This document shows, in pieces, positions 53,624 through 61,079 of a stretch of 64,000 nt of DNA (the stretch's first letter is position 1; every line of letters begins with the position of its first letter). The stretch is from Bacteroidota bacterium. Lineage in GTDB: Bacteria > Bacteroidota > Bacteroidia > Chitinophagales > Chitinophagaceae. The position numbers and the translations under genes are program-made. The notes under the pieces were generated by a model that saw only the letters and a list, made by a program, of their open reading frames with translations, was not told the origin of the DNA and ran no database searches. Location of the stretch: positions 18,440 through 82,439 of the forward strand of contig VGFQ01000011.1 of NCBI GenBank assembly GCA_016868815.1. Reading direction: 5' to 3'.

Positions 53624-55291
53624 CTACTGGTTTTTATTCCCAAATCCAATTGGATTGCGGGCGGGTGATTTCAAAGAGATTTCCTGGGAACATATATCAT
53701 GCAAAAGGTCAATTGGTCTTTTATTCTCGAGTTGACCAATTTTCCGCATGAGCGTATATTTCTCGAATACATTTTCAATGGAGGCTCCAGTGAGACTGTA
53801 GGGTGTGCACAGTTGCTTGATCTCAGATTCATGGAGAAATGAAAAGCGACTAGCAAAGATTTTATGCTGTGTTTGCTTATCCGGTTCAACCATATTGATT
53901 TTAATGGTCATCCTTCTCATTACTGCAGAATCTACGTGATCAATATGATTACTTGTACAAAGCATTACCCCTCTGAATTTGGATGAATCGGTTTCTTTGA
54001 GAAAAATACTGGTTGCGGTACTGACCATAAAATCTGCTGCTCTCTCAGCCGCAATCCGTTTTGCAACCAAGCCTTCAAATTCATTGATGACAAACCAAAC
54101 AGTCTTACCCTGTTTAGAAAACTTATCGCAACATTGATAATACTCCTTGAACATACCAGCATAAGCAGCCTCGGTCATGCCAACGTAGGGGTTTTTCAAT
54201 TGATGGCCTACTTCATAAATAATTGCTGAAGATTTCTTGGCTAGATTCAAAATGGTCTGAGTTTTTCCTGTTCCACTCGGACCGTCAATCAAGACCTTAA
54301 CAGATTTAAAAATAGGTTCGCCTTTGGGCTGATTGTGGTAAACCTCAATGATCTTGTCAAGGGAATGAACTTGAGTTTCAACAGAAGGATTATAAAATAC
54401 CTCTTTGTTTTCGATTTCTTCAGGGAAGATCAATTGTCCGTATTCAAGATTAACCTTGCCAGACTGTTCATCCAATTGCAAGCCAAGGTGTTCGCAAGCA
54501 AAATCAGAAAGTTTCATTTCATCAACGCTCTTGAATTCCTTGGTAGCAAATGTGATGAGGTTGTTTTTCACAAGTGCATTTCTACCATTCATGATATCTT
54601 TTGAGATCAGGTAATATTTTTTTTCAATGCGTTGAAGGATACGTTCTGCATCTACTGACCGGTTGGGATAATACAAGTAATGGGCCGCCATGATGACGAA
54701 CAAAAATTTTTCATTAAGGTCAAGTTCATACTTGGATATCCATTGCAATTCGGGCAAATGAAAAGACTGTTCAATAGATGTATGCAACTTAGTTTGGAAA
54801 TCTTCACTTTCGATGAGATCTGATCTCAGATCACTGTACAGAGAAATGGTCTTTTCAAGAAGAGCGTGGAAATTATCGACTACAATGGTTTCAAGAAATT
54901 TAGTGTCGCCGGTAAGGATTGTTTTATAGGCAGATTCAGAAAGGATAAATTGACCTTCCTTTTTCTCCCAGCGGCTGATTTCTCTGGATACCAGGCCATT
55001 CTGAATCAGCATACTAATGGATTCGTATATAGTCGGGACTGGATCAATACAAGGAATTTTCAACCATTCAATGATATCTTTGAGGGAAAGTGATTCATCC
55101 CCATAGATTTTTCGATAGGCAAATGCTGAAAGTAGAAATGCCTCCATTTGACCAATCTTAAAAAAGGTCTCAAGAAAATTGAGGTCGGTCTTGGCTTTAA
55201 ATCCCTGGAATTTGAGAGAAGATCTACCTTTCCCTTCAAGATATACCTGGCCGATGCTTTTGCAGAGGATGCTGTTCAGATTTGCTTTCAT
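53624..55291 (-). CDS. AAA+ ATPase with winged-helix-like N-terminal region and Asn in Walker B
   Basis: This is a 555-residue protein. The C-terminal half is an AAA+ module: Walker A DGPSGTGKTQTI (Lys343), Walker B WFVINEFEG (Asn403-Glu404, where Asp is usual), sensor 1 CTSNHIDHVD (Asn448) and an arginine-finger region AVMRRM (459-460). The N-terminal 300 residues are helical and unfamiliar, with two stretches around 60-110 and 200-250 that look like winged-helix or repeat segments. The ATPase could remodel or gate the caspase-like and zinc proteases encoded just downstream. The layout resembles CDC48/ClpX-type unfoldase modules but matches no system I can name. Confidence 0.8.
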   Translation of the reverse strand: MKANLNSILCKSIGQVYLEGKGRSSLKFQGFKAKTDLNFLETFFKIGQMEAFLLSAFAYRKIYGDESLSLKDIIEWLKIPCIDPVPTIYESISMLIQNGLVSREISRWEKKEGQFILSESAYKTILTGDTKFLETIVVDNFHALLEKTISLYSDLRSDLIESEDFQTKLHTSIEQSFHLPELQWISKYELDLNEKFLFVIMAAHYLYYPNRSVDAERILQRIEKKYYLISKDIMNGRNALVKNNLITFATKEFKSVDEMKLSDFACEHLGLQLDEQSGKVNLEYGQLIFPEEIENKEVFYNPSVETQVHSLDKIIEVYHNQPKGEPIFKSVKVLIDGPSGTGKTQTILNLAKKSSAIIYEVGHQLKNPYVGMTEAAYAGMFKEYYQCCDKFSKQGKTVWFVINEFEGLVAKRIAAERAADFMVSTATSIFLKETDSSKFRGVMLCTSNHIDHVDSAVMRRMTIKINMVEPDKQTQHKIFASRFSFLHESEIKQLCTPYSLTGASIENVFEKYTLMRKIGQLENKRPIDLLHDICSQEISLKSPARNPIGFGNKNQ

Positions 55292-55356
55292 TCTTTAGTT
55301 TTGAAAAATCATGTTCAAGAATCAATTAAAAAATTGATCAGGGTTTCTTTACCCTT

Positions 55357-55617
55357 TCATTGTAAGTTGATTATTCTGGCCCAATGGCCTTCACAGCCGC
55401 TCTTTGAACCGACAACAACATAGTTTGGACTCCCCAACTGGTGCCATTCTCTATGAGAAACAACAGACCCATCCTTCAACAAGTAAAATGTCTTGTAACC
55501 ATTCTTATTTCTCACATTGTGTGCGATACGCATATTATGCATACCAGCATTCAACTTCCTGTGTAACCGACTTACAAATCCAGTGTTCCCATTAATTACT
55601 GCTAGCTCCTGTTGCAT
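55357..55617 (-). CDS. Small hypothetical protein, 86 residues, first gene of the AAA+/protease set
   Basis: I do not recognise this protein. It begins MQQELAVINGNTGFVSRLHRKL and ends with GYKTFYLLKDGSVVSHREW and NYVVVGSKSGCEGHWARI. It has no membrane span. It lies 65 bp upstream of the AAA+ gene on the same strand and 182 bp of AT-rich DNA stands before it, which could hold the operon's promoter. It may be an inhibitor, sensor or substrate of the proteases, but nothing in the sequence settles this. Confidence 0.5.
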   Translation of the reverse strand: MQQELAVINGNTGFVSRLHRKLNAGMHNMRIAHNVRNKNGYKTFYLLKDGSVVSHREWHQLGSPNYVVVGSKSGCEGHWARIINLQ

Positions 55618-55799
55618 TTTTTAAATTTTACAAGTTTATAATACGCTGATAATCAATAATCATTTAAGACAAGCCATTGCGATTAATCTGACTGACTTAA
55701 AATCCCAATGCCATTGATCAGCATTTGTCTCTAATAAGGAGACACCAACTTGAATGGAAATGTGAAAATTTAAAACAAGAAAATTTTAGCCCTCTAAAA

Positions 55800-56402
55800 C
55801 TAACCCTTAATACTCCTGATTTTATCCAACTGCTCTGCTACGCGTTTCTTTATTTCCTCCTGAGTCAGTTTCTGCATATTATTACTGATACCTTCCGATT
55901 CTACATTTTTTAACCCCTCTATTTTCTCAGGATTGTTTATTAAAATATCATACGCAAGTATATCCGAAAGTATAGTGGCACGAGAATCACTCTCTTCAGT
56001 ATCTGCTTTTACCTCCTTTGTCAAATTGACTAAAAATATAAATGAAGAGTTATTAATTGATAGTGACTTGTAAATATTTATCAAGCTAGAACTATCAGAG
56101 TTATTTATATTGACATCTTTTTCTGAAAGTAAATCTTGATAAGCACGATGAATACTCAAGTAATAATTTTTTTGCCAATTTGTTATTTTCTTTTTTTCAC
56201 TAAAACCATGCGTATTTTCTATAATAGCTGAATGACGAAATGGATAGTTATTGAATAAATCTGTCAATTTATAAATTTCCTCCTTTAAGACTTCATCCTT
56301 GAAATTAGATAAAAAATATTCTCTCTCTGTATAGCTCAACTTGAGAAAATATATATCAAGAAATTTATCGTAAAGTTTATCATTATAATAATAGTAATAC
56401 AT
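55800..56402 (-). CDS. Hypothetical soluble protein paired with the sigma factor
   Basis: The 200-residue protein is AT-rich in codon use, rich in Tyr, Asn, Lys and Leu, and predicted helical; no membrane span is seen. It starts MYYYYYNDKLYDKFLDIYF, has KLSYTEREYFLSNFKDEVLKEE and ends in a charged helix LTQEEIKKRVAEQLDKI. It begins 4 bp after the sigma-factor stop, so both are translated from one message. By analogy with sigma/anti-sigma pairs it may be a binding partner of the sigma factor, yet it lacks the membrane span of common anti-sigma factors. Family unknown. Confidence 0.6.
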   Translation of the reverse strand: MYYYYYNDKLYDKFLDIYFLKLSYTEREYFLSNFKDEVLKEEIYKLTDLFNNYPFRHSAIIENTHGFSEKKKITNWQKNYYLSIHRAYQDLLSEKDVNINNSDSSSLINIYKSLSINNSSFIFLVNLTKEVKADTEESDSRATILSDILAYDILINNPEKIEGLKNVESEGISNNMQKLTQEEIKKRVAEQLDKIRSIKG

Positions 56403-56406
56403 ATTA

Positions 56407-57033
56407 TTAGTTTTTCTTTTTTTGTTTTAATTTGATTCCCATAAAATCTCTTAATTTCTTGAGGCACGTCATTTTATGATATCTTAAATTTTCAATCCTT
56501 ACTTCACTATATTCAGCTATAAAACAAGTCTTCATTTCTGAATATTCATAACCCTCTACATAAAAACGCAACAATATATTTGTACAAAAGGTATCATGCC
56601 CTTTGAAAGCCTCTTTAAGGAGATTTCCTAATTCATAATCTTCAATATCTCTTAAAGTAGTTGAAACATTTTCTAAAGATTCAATAATATAATCATATGG
56701 ATCATGTACACCTCCCCTATGGTTTCTTTCTACGTTTAAAAGCGTTCTTTTTAAACATACAAATATATAGGAGTATATACCATCTTCTTTTCTATATTCT
56801 GGAAGGGCTTCAACATTAGTACTAATAGATTTAACCCATAATTTTGTCAAAACAGGGTTGAATATATCATCAAATTCTATTTCGGGGAACTTCAACAACC
56901 ATCTTTTAAAGTGATTTTTCCAGTTGTCATACTTTTTTTCAAGCATATGATTATAAATGTATTCATATGCGTTCTCTCTCTCTTTTAGTGATGCCTCCCT
57001 ATCTCTAAATTTTCGCCATTGTATTATTAGCAT
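56407..57033 (-). CDS. ECF-type RNA polymerase sigma factor (divergent)
   Basis: The 208-residue protein has a sigma-70 region 2-like part with EIEFDDIFNPVLTKLWVKS and GIYSYIFVCLKRTLLNVER (the F-x-SYL-x(4)-R-N type helix). A region 4-like C-terminus follows, with ILLRFYVEGYEYSEMKTCF, YSEVRIENLRYHKMTCLKKLRD (helix-turn-helix). The size fits ECF sigma factors. It starts a leftward pair with the 200-residue gene and stands at the head of the whole leftward cassette. It could direct transcription of the AAA+/protease operon, whose promoter region begins about 180 bp beyond the pair. The resemblance is by pattern, not by search. Confidence 0.7.
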   Translation of the reverse strand: MLIIQWRKFRDREASLKERENAYEYIYNHMLEKKYDNWKNHFKRWLLKFPEIEFDDIFNPVLTKLWVKSISTNVEALPEYRKEDGIYSYIFVCLKRTLLNVERNHRGGVHDPYDYIIESLENVSTTLRDIEDYELGNLLKEAFKGHDTFCTNILLRFYVEGYEYSEMKTCFIAEYSEVRIENLRYHKMTCLKKLRDFMGIKLKQKKKN

Positions 57034-57337
57034 AAATATTTACTGAAAGGTTATATCAAGCTGAATTAAGTGCTAAGCCCTGAAGTTAAAGAATCAATTC
57101 AAATCAGCATTCGAAATAACATCAGATATACATTTCGTAACCTCCAACGAATGATTTTTAACGTAACTCAACTTAAAATACTGTGTTGCAGAAAAATATT
57201 TTACTAGATATTAAATATAATTAATTCTTTATTACATATTTATAAATATTTATATTATATATATGTTAAAAACCTATAAAATAATTTGTGAAGATTCTCA
57301 CATTTTAAAAGTCCAAAGCCTCTCCCGTGTAAATAAA
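57034..57337. other. AT-rich divergent intergenic region between the sigma factor and the structured RNA
   Basis: About 300 bp of very AT-rich DNA holds no reading frame. It must contain the leftward promoter of the sigma-factor pair and the rightward promoter of the tRNA-like RNA and DIP1984 gene. A TCTCCC arm at 57322-57327 can pair with GGGAGA at 57350-57355, so the RNA may start near 57310. Confidence 0.4.
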
Positions 57338-57504
57338 GCGAATGAGGAAGGGAGACACTCAGGGGAAAATGATACAGGGATATACATTGAACAACAATAG
57401 ATGTATCATGGGTGATCCCGCCGATACTCTAACCCGAGGACCTGTTTGTATCGTGAGACTGCAGGGTCCCGTTCGGTGGTTTGAATCCACCCACTCGCTT
57501 TTTT
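57338..57504 (+). ncRNA. Putative structured RNA with a tRNA-like 3' domain
   Basis: The 3' end has a clear tRNA-type T-arm: GGTGG (57475-57479), loop TTTGAAT (57480-57486, fits TTYRANY) and CCACC (57487-57491). It is followed at once by CACTCGC (57492-57498) and six T residues. CACTCGC pairs at six of seven positions with GCGAATG at 57338-57344, giving an acceptor-like stem. Between them are an 8-bp helix (57369-57376 with 57402-57409) and a 6-bp helix (57422-57427 with 57448-57453). No anticodon arm of normal form is seen. The T-run may act as a terminator. A DIP1984 gene follows 62 bp later. Confidence 0.6.
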
Positions 57505-57566
57505 AAATACCGCAGGCAACTTATTAACATATTCAGAAAGATTAAATAACAGTAAACTAGAAGATT

Positions 57567-58010
57567 ATGAAAATGAAACACGCCCTTAAGAAGAAAAATG
57601 TGTTGATCGGAAACATCAATACAGAGTTTTACCGTCTCAAGAAGTACAATACGGTAGATATTTTGAATGAGAATACACGTCCTTACCAACCAAAAGAGAC
57701 ACTGAAAAAAATACGGGTTCTGACCGATGAACTGGTGGAGATCAAGACCAGGATTCAAAAAACCAACCGACCCATTCACCACAAAGTGTTTCGATTGAGT
57801 GAATTGAAAAACCTGGTAGAGAAACTGAAAGAACTCTCCTGCGACAACGGAAAAGTTGAAGAGTCTTACAGTTACAGAGGAGATAAATACGTTGTGAGTG
57901 ACATCGGTATTCAGGAAAGAGACCGGATTGTTGAAGAATTGTCTCTTGAAATTGATGAGATTCAGGATGAACTGGACCAGTGGAACCATGTGGCAGAATT
58001 GGTTGATTAA
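57567..58010 (+). CDS. DIP1984-family protein
   Basis: The 147-residue protein is helical with a short beta insertion. The pattern fits the DIP1984 family: a coiled-coil N-terminus (MKMKHALKKKNVLIGNIN), the signature VEIKTRIQKTNRP at about 57-69 and LSELKNLVEKLKEL. YSYRGDKYVVSDIG follows near 101-114, then a final helix EIDEIQDELDQWNHVAEL. The function is not established. The family is found near RNA-related genes, and here it is flanked on both sides by putative structured RNAs, which suggests that it binds or processes one of them. The start is the ATG at 57567. Confidence 0.7.
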   Translation: MKMKHALKKKNVLIGNINTEFYRLKKYNTVDILNENTRPYQPKETLKKIRVLTDELVEIKTRIQKTNRPIHHKVFRLSELKNLVEKLKELSCDNGKVEESYSYRGDKYVVSDIGIQERDRIVEELSLEIDEIQDELDQWNHVAELVD

Positions 58011-58016
58011 CATCAT

Positions 58017-58201
58017 AAACCGGGGGGAGAGCGAGTAAAAGTGATTTTACTGATCTTAAGAGATAATTTATTATCTCGAGGGATACAGGTTGCAATTCTT
58101 GATGTTGATTACGTACAGTAAAGTCAAGCGTCATGGATTTAAATCTTATCATACAAAACTTAACATACTCATTAAGCTTTTACAAGCTTAAACCCCGGTT
58201 T
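58017..58201 (+). ncRNA. Second putative structured RNA, closed by a perfect 9-bp terminal stem
   Basis: AAACCGGGG at 58017-58025 is exactly complementary to CCCCGGTTT at 58193-58201, closing a 185-nt domain just after the DIP1984 stop. Inside are three perfect hairpins: AGTAAAA/TTTTACT with a GTGA tetraloop (58034-58051), GAGATAA/TTATCTC (58060-58077) and TTAAGCTT/AAGCTTAA (58172-58191). A T-loop-like TTTAAAT also occurs near 58140. No reading frame fits. So many nested perfect stems in 185 nt suggest a functional RNA, or a processed leader of the next gene. Confidence 0.5.
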
Positions 58202-58220
58202 TAAATTTAAAAGAGTAAAC

Positions 58221-58628
58221 ATGATACTTCGTCCCTCACAATGGATCAATATCGGATGGATTATCTTCGGCATCGCCGGTATAATGTGGATCATCCCTCC
58301 GGTCATTGCCCTGTATAAGGTCCTTGAATTGAACTGTTGGACCTATTCCATCGATAATGAATTCATCACCGAGAAAAAAGGTGTCTTTTCTGTCGACCAT
58401 AGGGAACTCCAGATCTGCCGGATTAAAAGCATGCGATTTGAAGAACCCTTTCTGATGAGACTGGTGGGGATTGGGAACCTTTATGTGAAAAGTTCTGAAA
58501 CCTACCACCCTGAACTCAAAATATGGGGAATCCCAAAGGGATCTGCCATCTGGAATGAACTCAGGAGAAGAACCGGAAACCAGCGAAAAAGGAATGGCGT
58601 GAAGGAATTTGATCTCTATAGTCTGTAA
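58221..58628 (+). CDS. Membrane-associated PH-domain (bPH2/YdbS-like) protein
   Basis: The 135-residue protein has one N-terminal hydrophobic region (about 8-30, INIGWIIFGIAGIMWIIPPVIALY). A bacterial PH-like domain follows: WTYSIDNEFITEKKGVFSVDHRELQICRIKSM, then VGIGNLYVKSSETYHPELKIWGIPKG. This is the usual YdbS/DUF304 pattern. It may tether a partner to the membrane or sense it. The 186-residue gene starts 15 bp downstream and the nuclease gene follows closely, so the three probably form one operon. Confidence 0.78.
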   Translation: MILRPSQWINIGWIIFGIAGIMWIIPPVIALYKVLELNCWTYSIDNEFITEKKGVFSVDHRELQICRIKSMRFEEPFLMRLVGIGNLYVKSSETYHPELKIWGIPKGSAIWNELRRRTGNQRKRNGVKEFDLYSL

Positions 58629-58643
58629 ACTACAATTGTACAT

Positions 58644-59204
58644 ATGAACCAGACAATTAAAAAAGGAAAAAAGTCAACAGAAAAAGACCATCACCTTGTA
58701 AAAGACCCGATTCAGTTCTTCATTGAGAACAAAAGAGATGGTGTATGGGGAAAGAATAAGGAAAAATGGAAAACCCATTTCCGACTCCAACTCAAGGTTC
58801 TGAAACTCTTCATTGACAATCAGGCGGATGAAAAACACTTGGTGTCATTTGTATACCGACTGGGTCTTGGATACTGGGGAGTAGGAAAACAAAGTGGTAT
58901 TCCCTCCGGAATTTTGTCTCTGAATGCGGTAACTTCAGAGAACACCAAGAAAACCGATGACCACTTTATTGGTGCCCAACTGATTGGGAAGACAGTTCAT
59001 GAGGCCTATGAGGCCTGTGATTTCAACGAAGGCCATATGGTTGATCATTGGTTGTATGAAAACCTCTGGTTGTGGATGACCATCAAAGTCACCCAAGAAG
59101 AACACAGGAGTGGTATTTTAAAGACAGTTGATGGCCTTGAACTGAAGAAGAGAATGGAACACTATGTGAACGTATCCCCATTGGTAACCTTGAAAAAACG
59201 ATAA
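58644..59204 (+). CDS. Unknown protein upstream of the DUF2779 nuclease
   Basis: I do not recognise this 186-residue protein. It is soluble and starts with a basic tail. It then has a helical part (WKTHFRLQLKVLKLFIDNQ), a Gly-rich loop (RLGLGYWGVGKQSGIPSGI) and a segment rich in His, Asp and Glu. That segment reads TDDHFIGAQLIGKTVHEAYE, then FNEGHMVDHWLYENLWLWM. These charged clusters could bind a metal, as in HNH- or PD-type nucleases, but no standard motif is complete. It lies 15 bp after the PH gene and 5 bp before the nuclease gene. Confidence 0.6.
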   Translation: MNQTIKKGKKSTEKDHHLVKDPIQFFIENKRDGVWGKNKEKWKTHFRLQLKVLKLFIDNQADEKHLVSFVYRLGLGYWGVGKQSGIPSGILSLNAVTSENTKKTDDHFIGAQLIGKTVHEAYEACDFNEGHMVDHWLYENLWLWMTIKVTQEEHRSGILKTVDGLELKKRMEHYVNVSPLVTLKKR

Positions 59205-59209
59205 ACACC

Positions 59210-61072
59210 ATGTACCTCTCAAAGTCGGATTTTCAGCTGGCAACATCCTGTTCCCAGAAACTCCTCTACAAGAAAAGAGGCTACCCTACAGCCCATGATA
59301 CGAATGAGTACATGCAAATGCTCGCACAAAACGGATACCTTATTGGGCATATGGCTAACATGTTGTACCCGGAAGGAATCGAGATCACCGGTAATTCTGC
59401 CGAGGCCATTGAAGCCACCAGAATAGCACTGGAGCAGGAGAATTGTATCTTGTTTGAGGCAGCTATCACAGCCGGTCAAAAACTGGTGCGGGTGGACATC
59501 CTGATCAAGAATGGCAATGAACTTCATCTCATTGAAGTGAAATCCAAAAGCCATGACACAGATGACGATGCGGGAGCTCAAAGAAAAAAACTCGAAAAAT
59601 ACATTCAGGATGTAGCCTATCAATACCTGGTACTTTCAGAAGCCTATCCTGAGATGAATATTCGCGCTTCTCTCCTGATGCCCGACAAAGCCAAAAGAAC
59701 AACCATTGATGGACTAGCCGGATGGTTTTCGATTGAAAGAGATACAGTGGAAGATGACAGGGAAAATGAAGAACTCCCGGCTCAACAAAGACCCAGGTTC
59801 AGAAAACCAACTGTACGATTCCTGTATGAAGATCATCCTGAGAGAGCAGAACAGGTAAGCAGATTGCTGCAAGAAGGTATCTTGTCAGAAAGAGATGTTA
59901 CAGAGGAGGTATTGAATTTGCAGGTTGCAGTAAGGGCCAAAGCAGAACAACTCATTCAGATCATGAACAATGACTCAGCTGAGGAAACCTTCTGCATTAC
60001 CAAAAATTGCAAAACTTGTGAGTTCCGAACACCGGAAGAAACATTGAACGGATTTGGAGAATGCTGGGGTGAAATGGCCACTACCAATCCTCATATTTTT
60101 GATCTTTATTATGGAGGTGCTCTTGGCAGTGCAGCCAATGGATTTTATCTGGATGAGTTGATTGCAGAAGGGAAAAGCTCTCTCTTTGATATCGATAAGG
60201 AACGATTGAAAAATGCAAAGGGTTTTTATGGAAGCAGAGGAGAGCGTCAATTGATTCAGCTGGAATACACAGAAAAAGGAGAAGAATGGAAATCTGAGGA
60301 GCTGAAGAACATGAGTGGTAAGTTTAGTTATCCGATTTTTTGTGTTGACTTTGAAACCTATCTTGGGGCAATTCCTTTTCACGCCGGTATGAGACCTTAC
60401 GAATTACTGGCTTTCCAATGGAGCCTGCACACCATCGAAAGAGAAGGTGCTGCGCCTATCCACAGGGAATGGCTGCACGATGGCGATGGTTTTCCCAATT
60501 TCGACTTTGCCATTGCGTTGATGGAAGCAATAGGCGACAGCGGGACACCCTTTATGTGGGCTACACATGAAAATACAGTCCTTAAAACCATTCTTGATCA
60601 AATGGATATTTACGGATATGAAAATGATAGGCTTAAAGAATGGATCGTCAGAATGACACATGACCGTACAACAAAAAGAGAAGGCAGGCTCGTCGACATG
60701 AACAGGATGACACAAGACCATTATTTTCATCCCGACATGAAAGGACGTACCTCGATCAAGAAAGTGCTTCCGGCAATATGGGAGAACTATCCCTATCTCC
60801 ATGAATTACCACATTTCTCCGACTATAAATCCACAGATAGTGAAGGGATGATCATTGATCCCTATGACTTGCTCGCTGTCCACGGAGAAGAAGAAACAGG
60901 TGACGAAGTGGTAAAAATAGGAACTGCGGCTATGCGAGCCTATTACCGAATCAGATTTGACAATAGCCTTACGGATAATCAGCGTGAGGAAATTAGAAAG
61001 CAACTAAAATCCTATTGTCAGCTAGATTCACTCGCGATGGTCCTAATTGCACATCACTGGGGAATTAAATAA
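59210..61072 (+). CDS. DUF2779 protein: Cas4-like PD-(D/E)XK nuclease with Fe-S cysteines plus DEDD exonuclease domain
   Basis: The 620-residue protein joins two nuclease folds. The N-terminal half is RecB/Cas4-like, with VRVDILIK (Asp96) and LIEVKSKS (Glu109, Lys111). It has an early Cys (ATSCSQK, Cys14) and a later cluster C-x4-C-x2-C-x14-C (262-285) that could hold a 4Fe-4S cluster. The C-terminal half is DnaQ-like, with FCVDFETYLG (Asp380, Glu382) and the closing YCQLDSLAMV. This is the DUF2779 layout. Such enzymes are expected to degrade or trim nucleic acid. Its close partners (PH protein, unknown protein, HExxH protein) suggest a defence role. Confidence 0.82.
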   Translation: MYLSKSDFQLATSCSQKLLYKKRGYPTAHDTNEYMQMLAQNGYLIGHMANMLYPEGIEITGNSAEAIEATRIALEQENCILFEAAITAGQKLVRVDILIKNGNELHLIEVKSKSHDTDDDAGAQRKKLEKYIQDVAYQYLVLSEAYPEMNIRASLLMPDKAKRTTIDGLAGWFSIERDTVEDDRENEELPAQQRPRFRKPTVRFLYEDHPERAEQVSRLLQEGILSERDVTEEVLNLQVAVRAKAEQLIQIMNNDSAEETFCITKNCKTCEFRTPEETLNGFGECWGEMATTNPHIFDLYYGGALGSAANGFYLDELIAEGKSSLFDIDKERLKNAKGFYGSRGERQLIQLEYTEKGEEWKSEELKNMSGKFSYPIFCVDFETYLGAIPFHAGMRPYELLAFQWSLHTIEREGAAPIHREWLHDGDGFPNFDFAIALMEAIGDSGTPFMWATHENTVLKTILDQMDIYGYENDRLKEWIVRMTHDRTTKREGRLVDMNRMTQDHYFHPDMKGRTSIKKVLPAIWENYPYLHELPHFSDYKSTDSEGMIIDPYDLLAVHGEEETGDEVVKIGTAAMRAYYRIRFDNSLTDNQREEIRKQLKSYCQLDSLAMVLIAHHWGIK

Positions 61073-61079
61073 ATTGATT

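Noticed and set aside
57338..57504. The structured RNA as tmRNA or an ordinary tRNA
   Set aside because: It is too short for tmRNA and lacks a recognisable tag-coding stretch, yet too long for a tRNA and has no normal anticodon arm; the 3' end has no encoded CCA.
58017..58201. Retron msr-msd RNA, suggested by the complementary ends
   Set aside because: No reverse transcriptase gene lies nearby, and the neighbours are a DIP1984 and a PH-domain gene.
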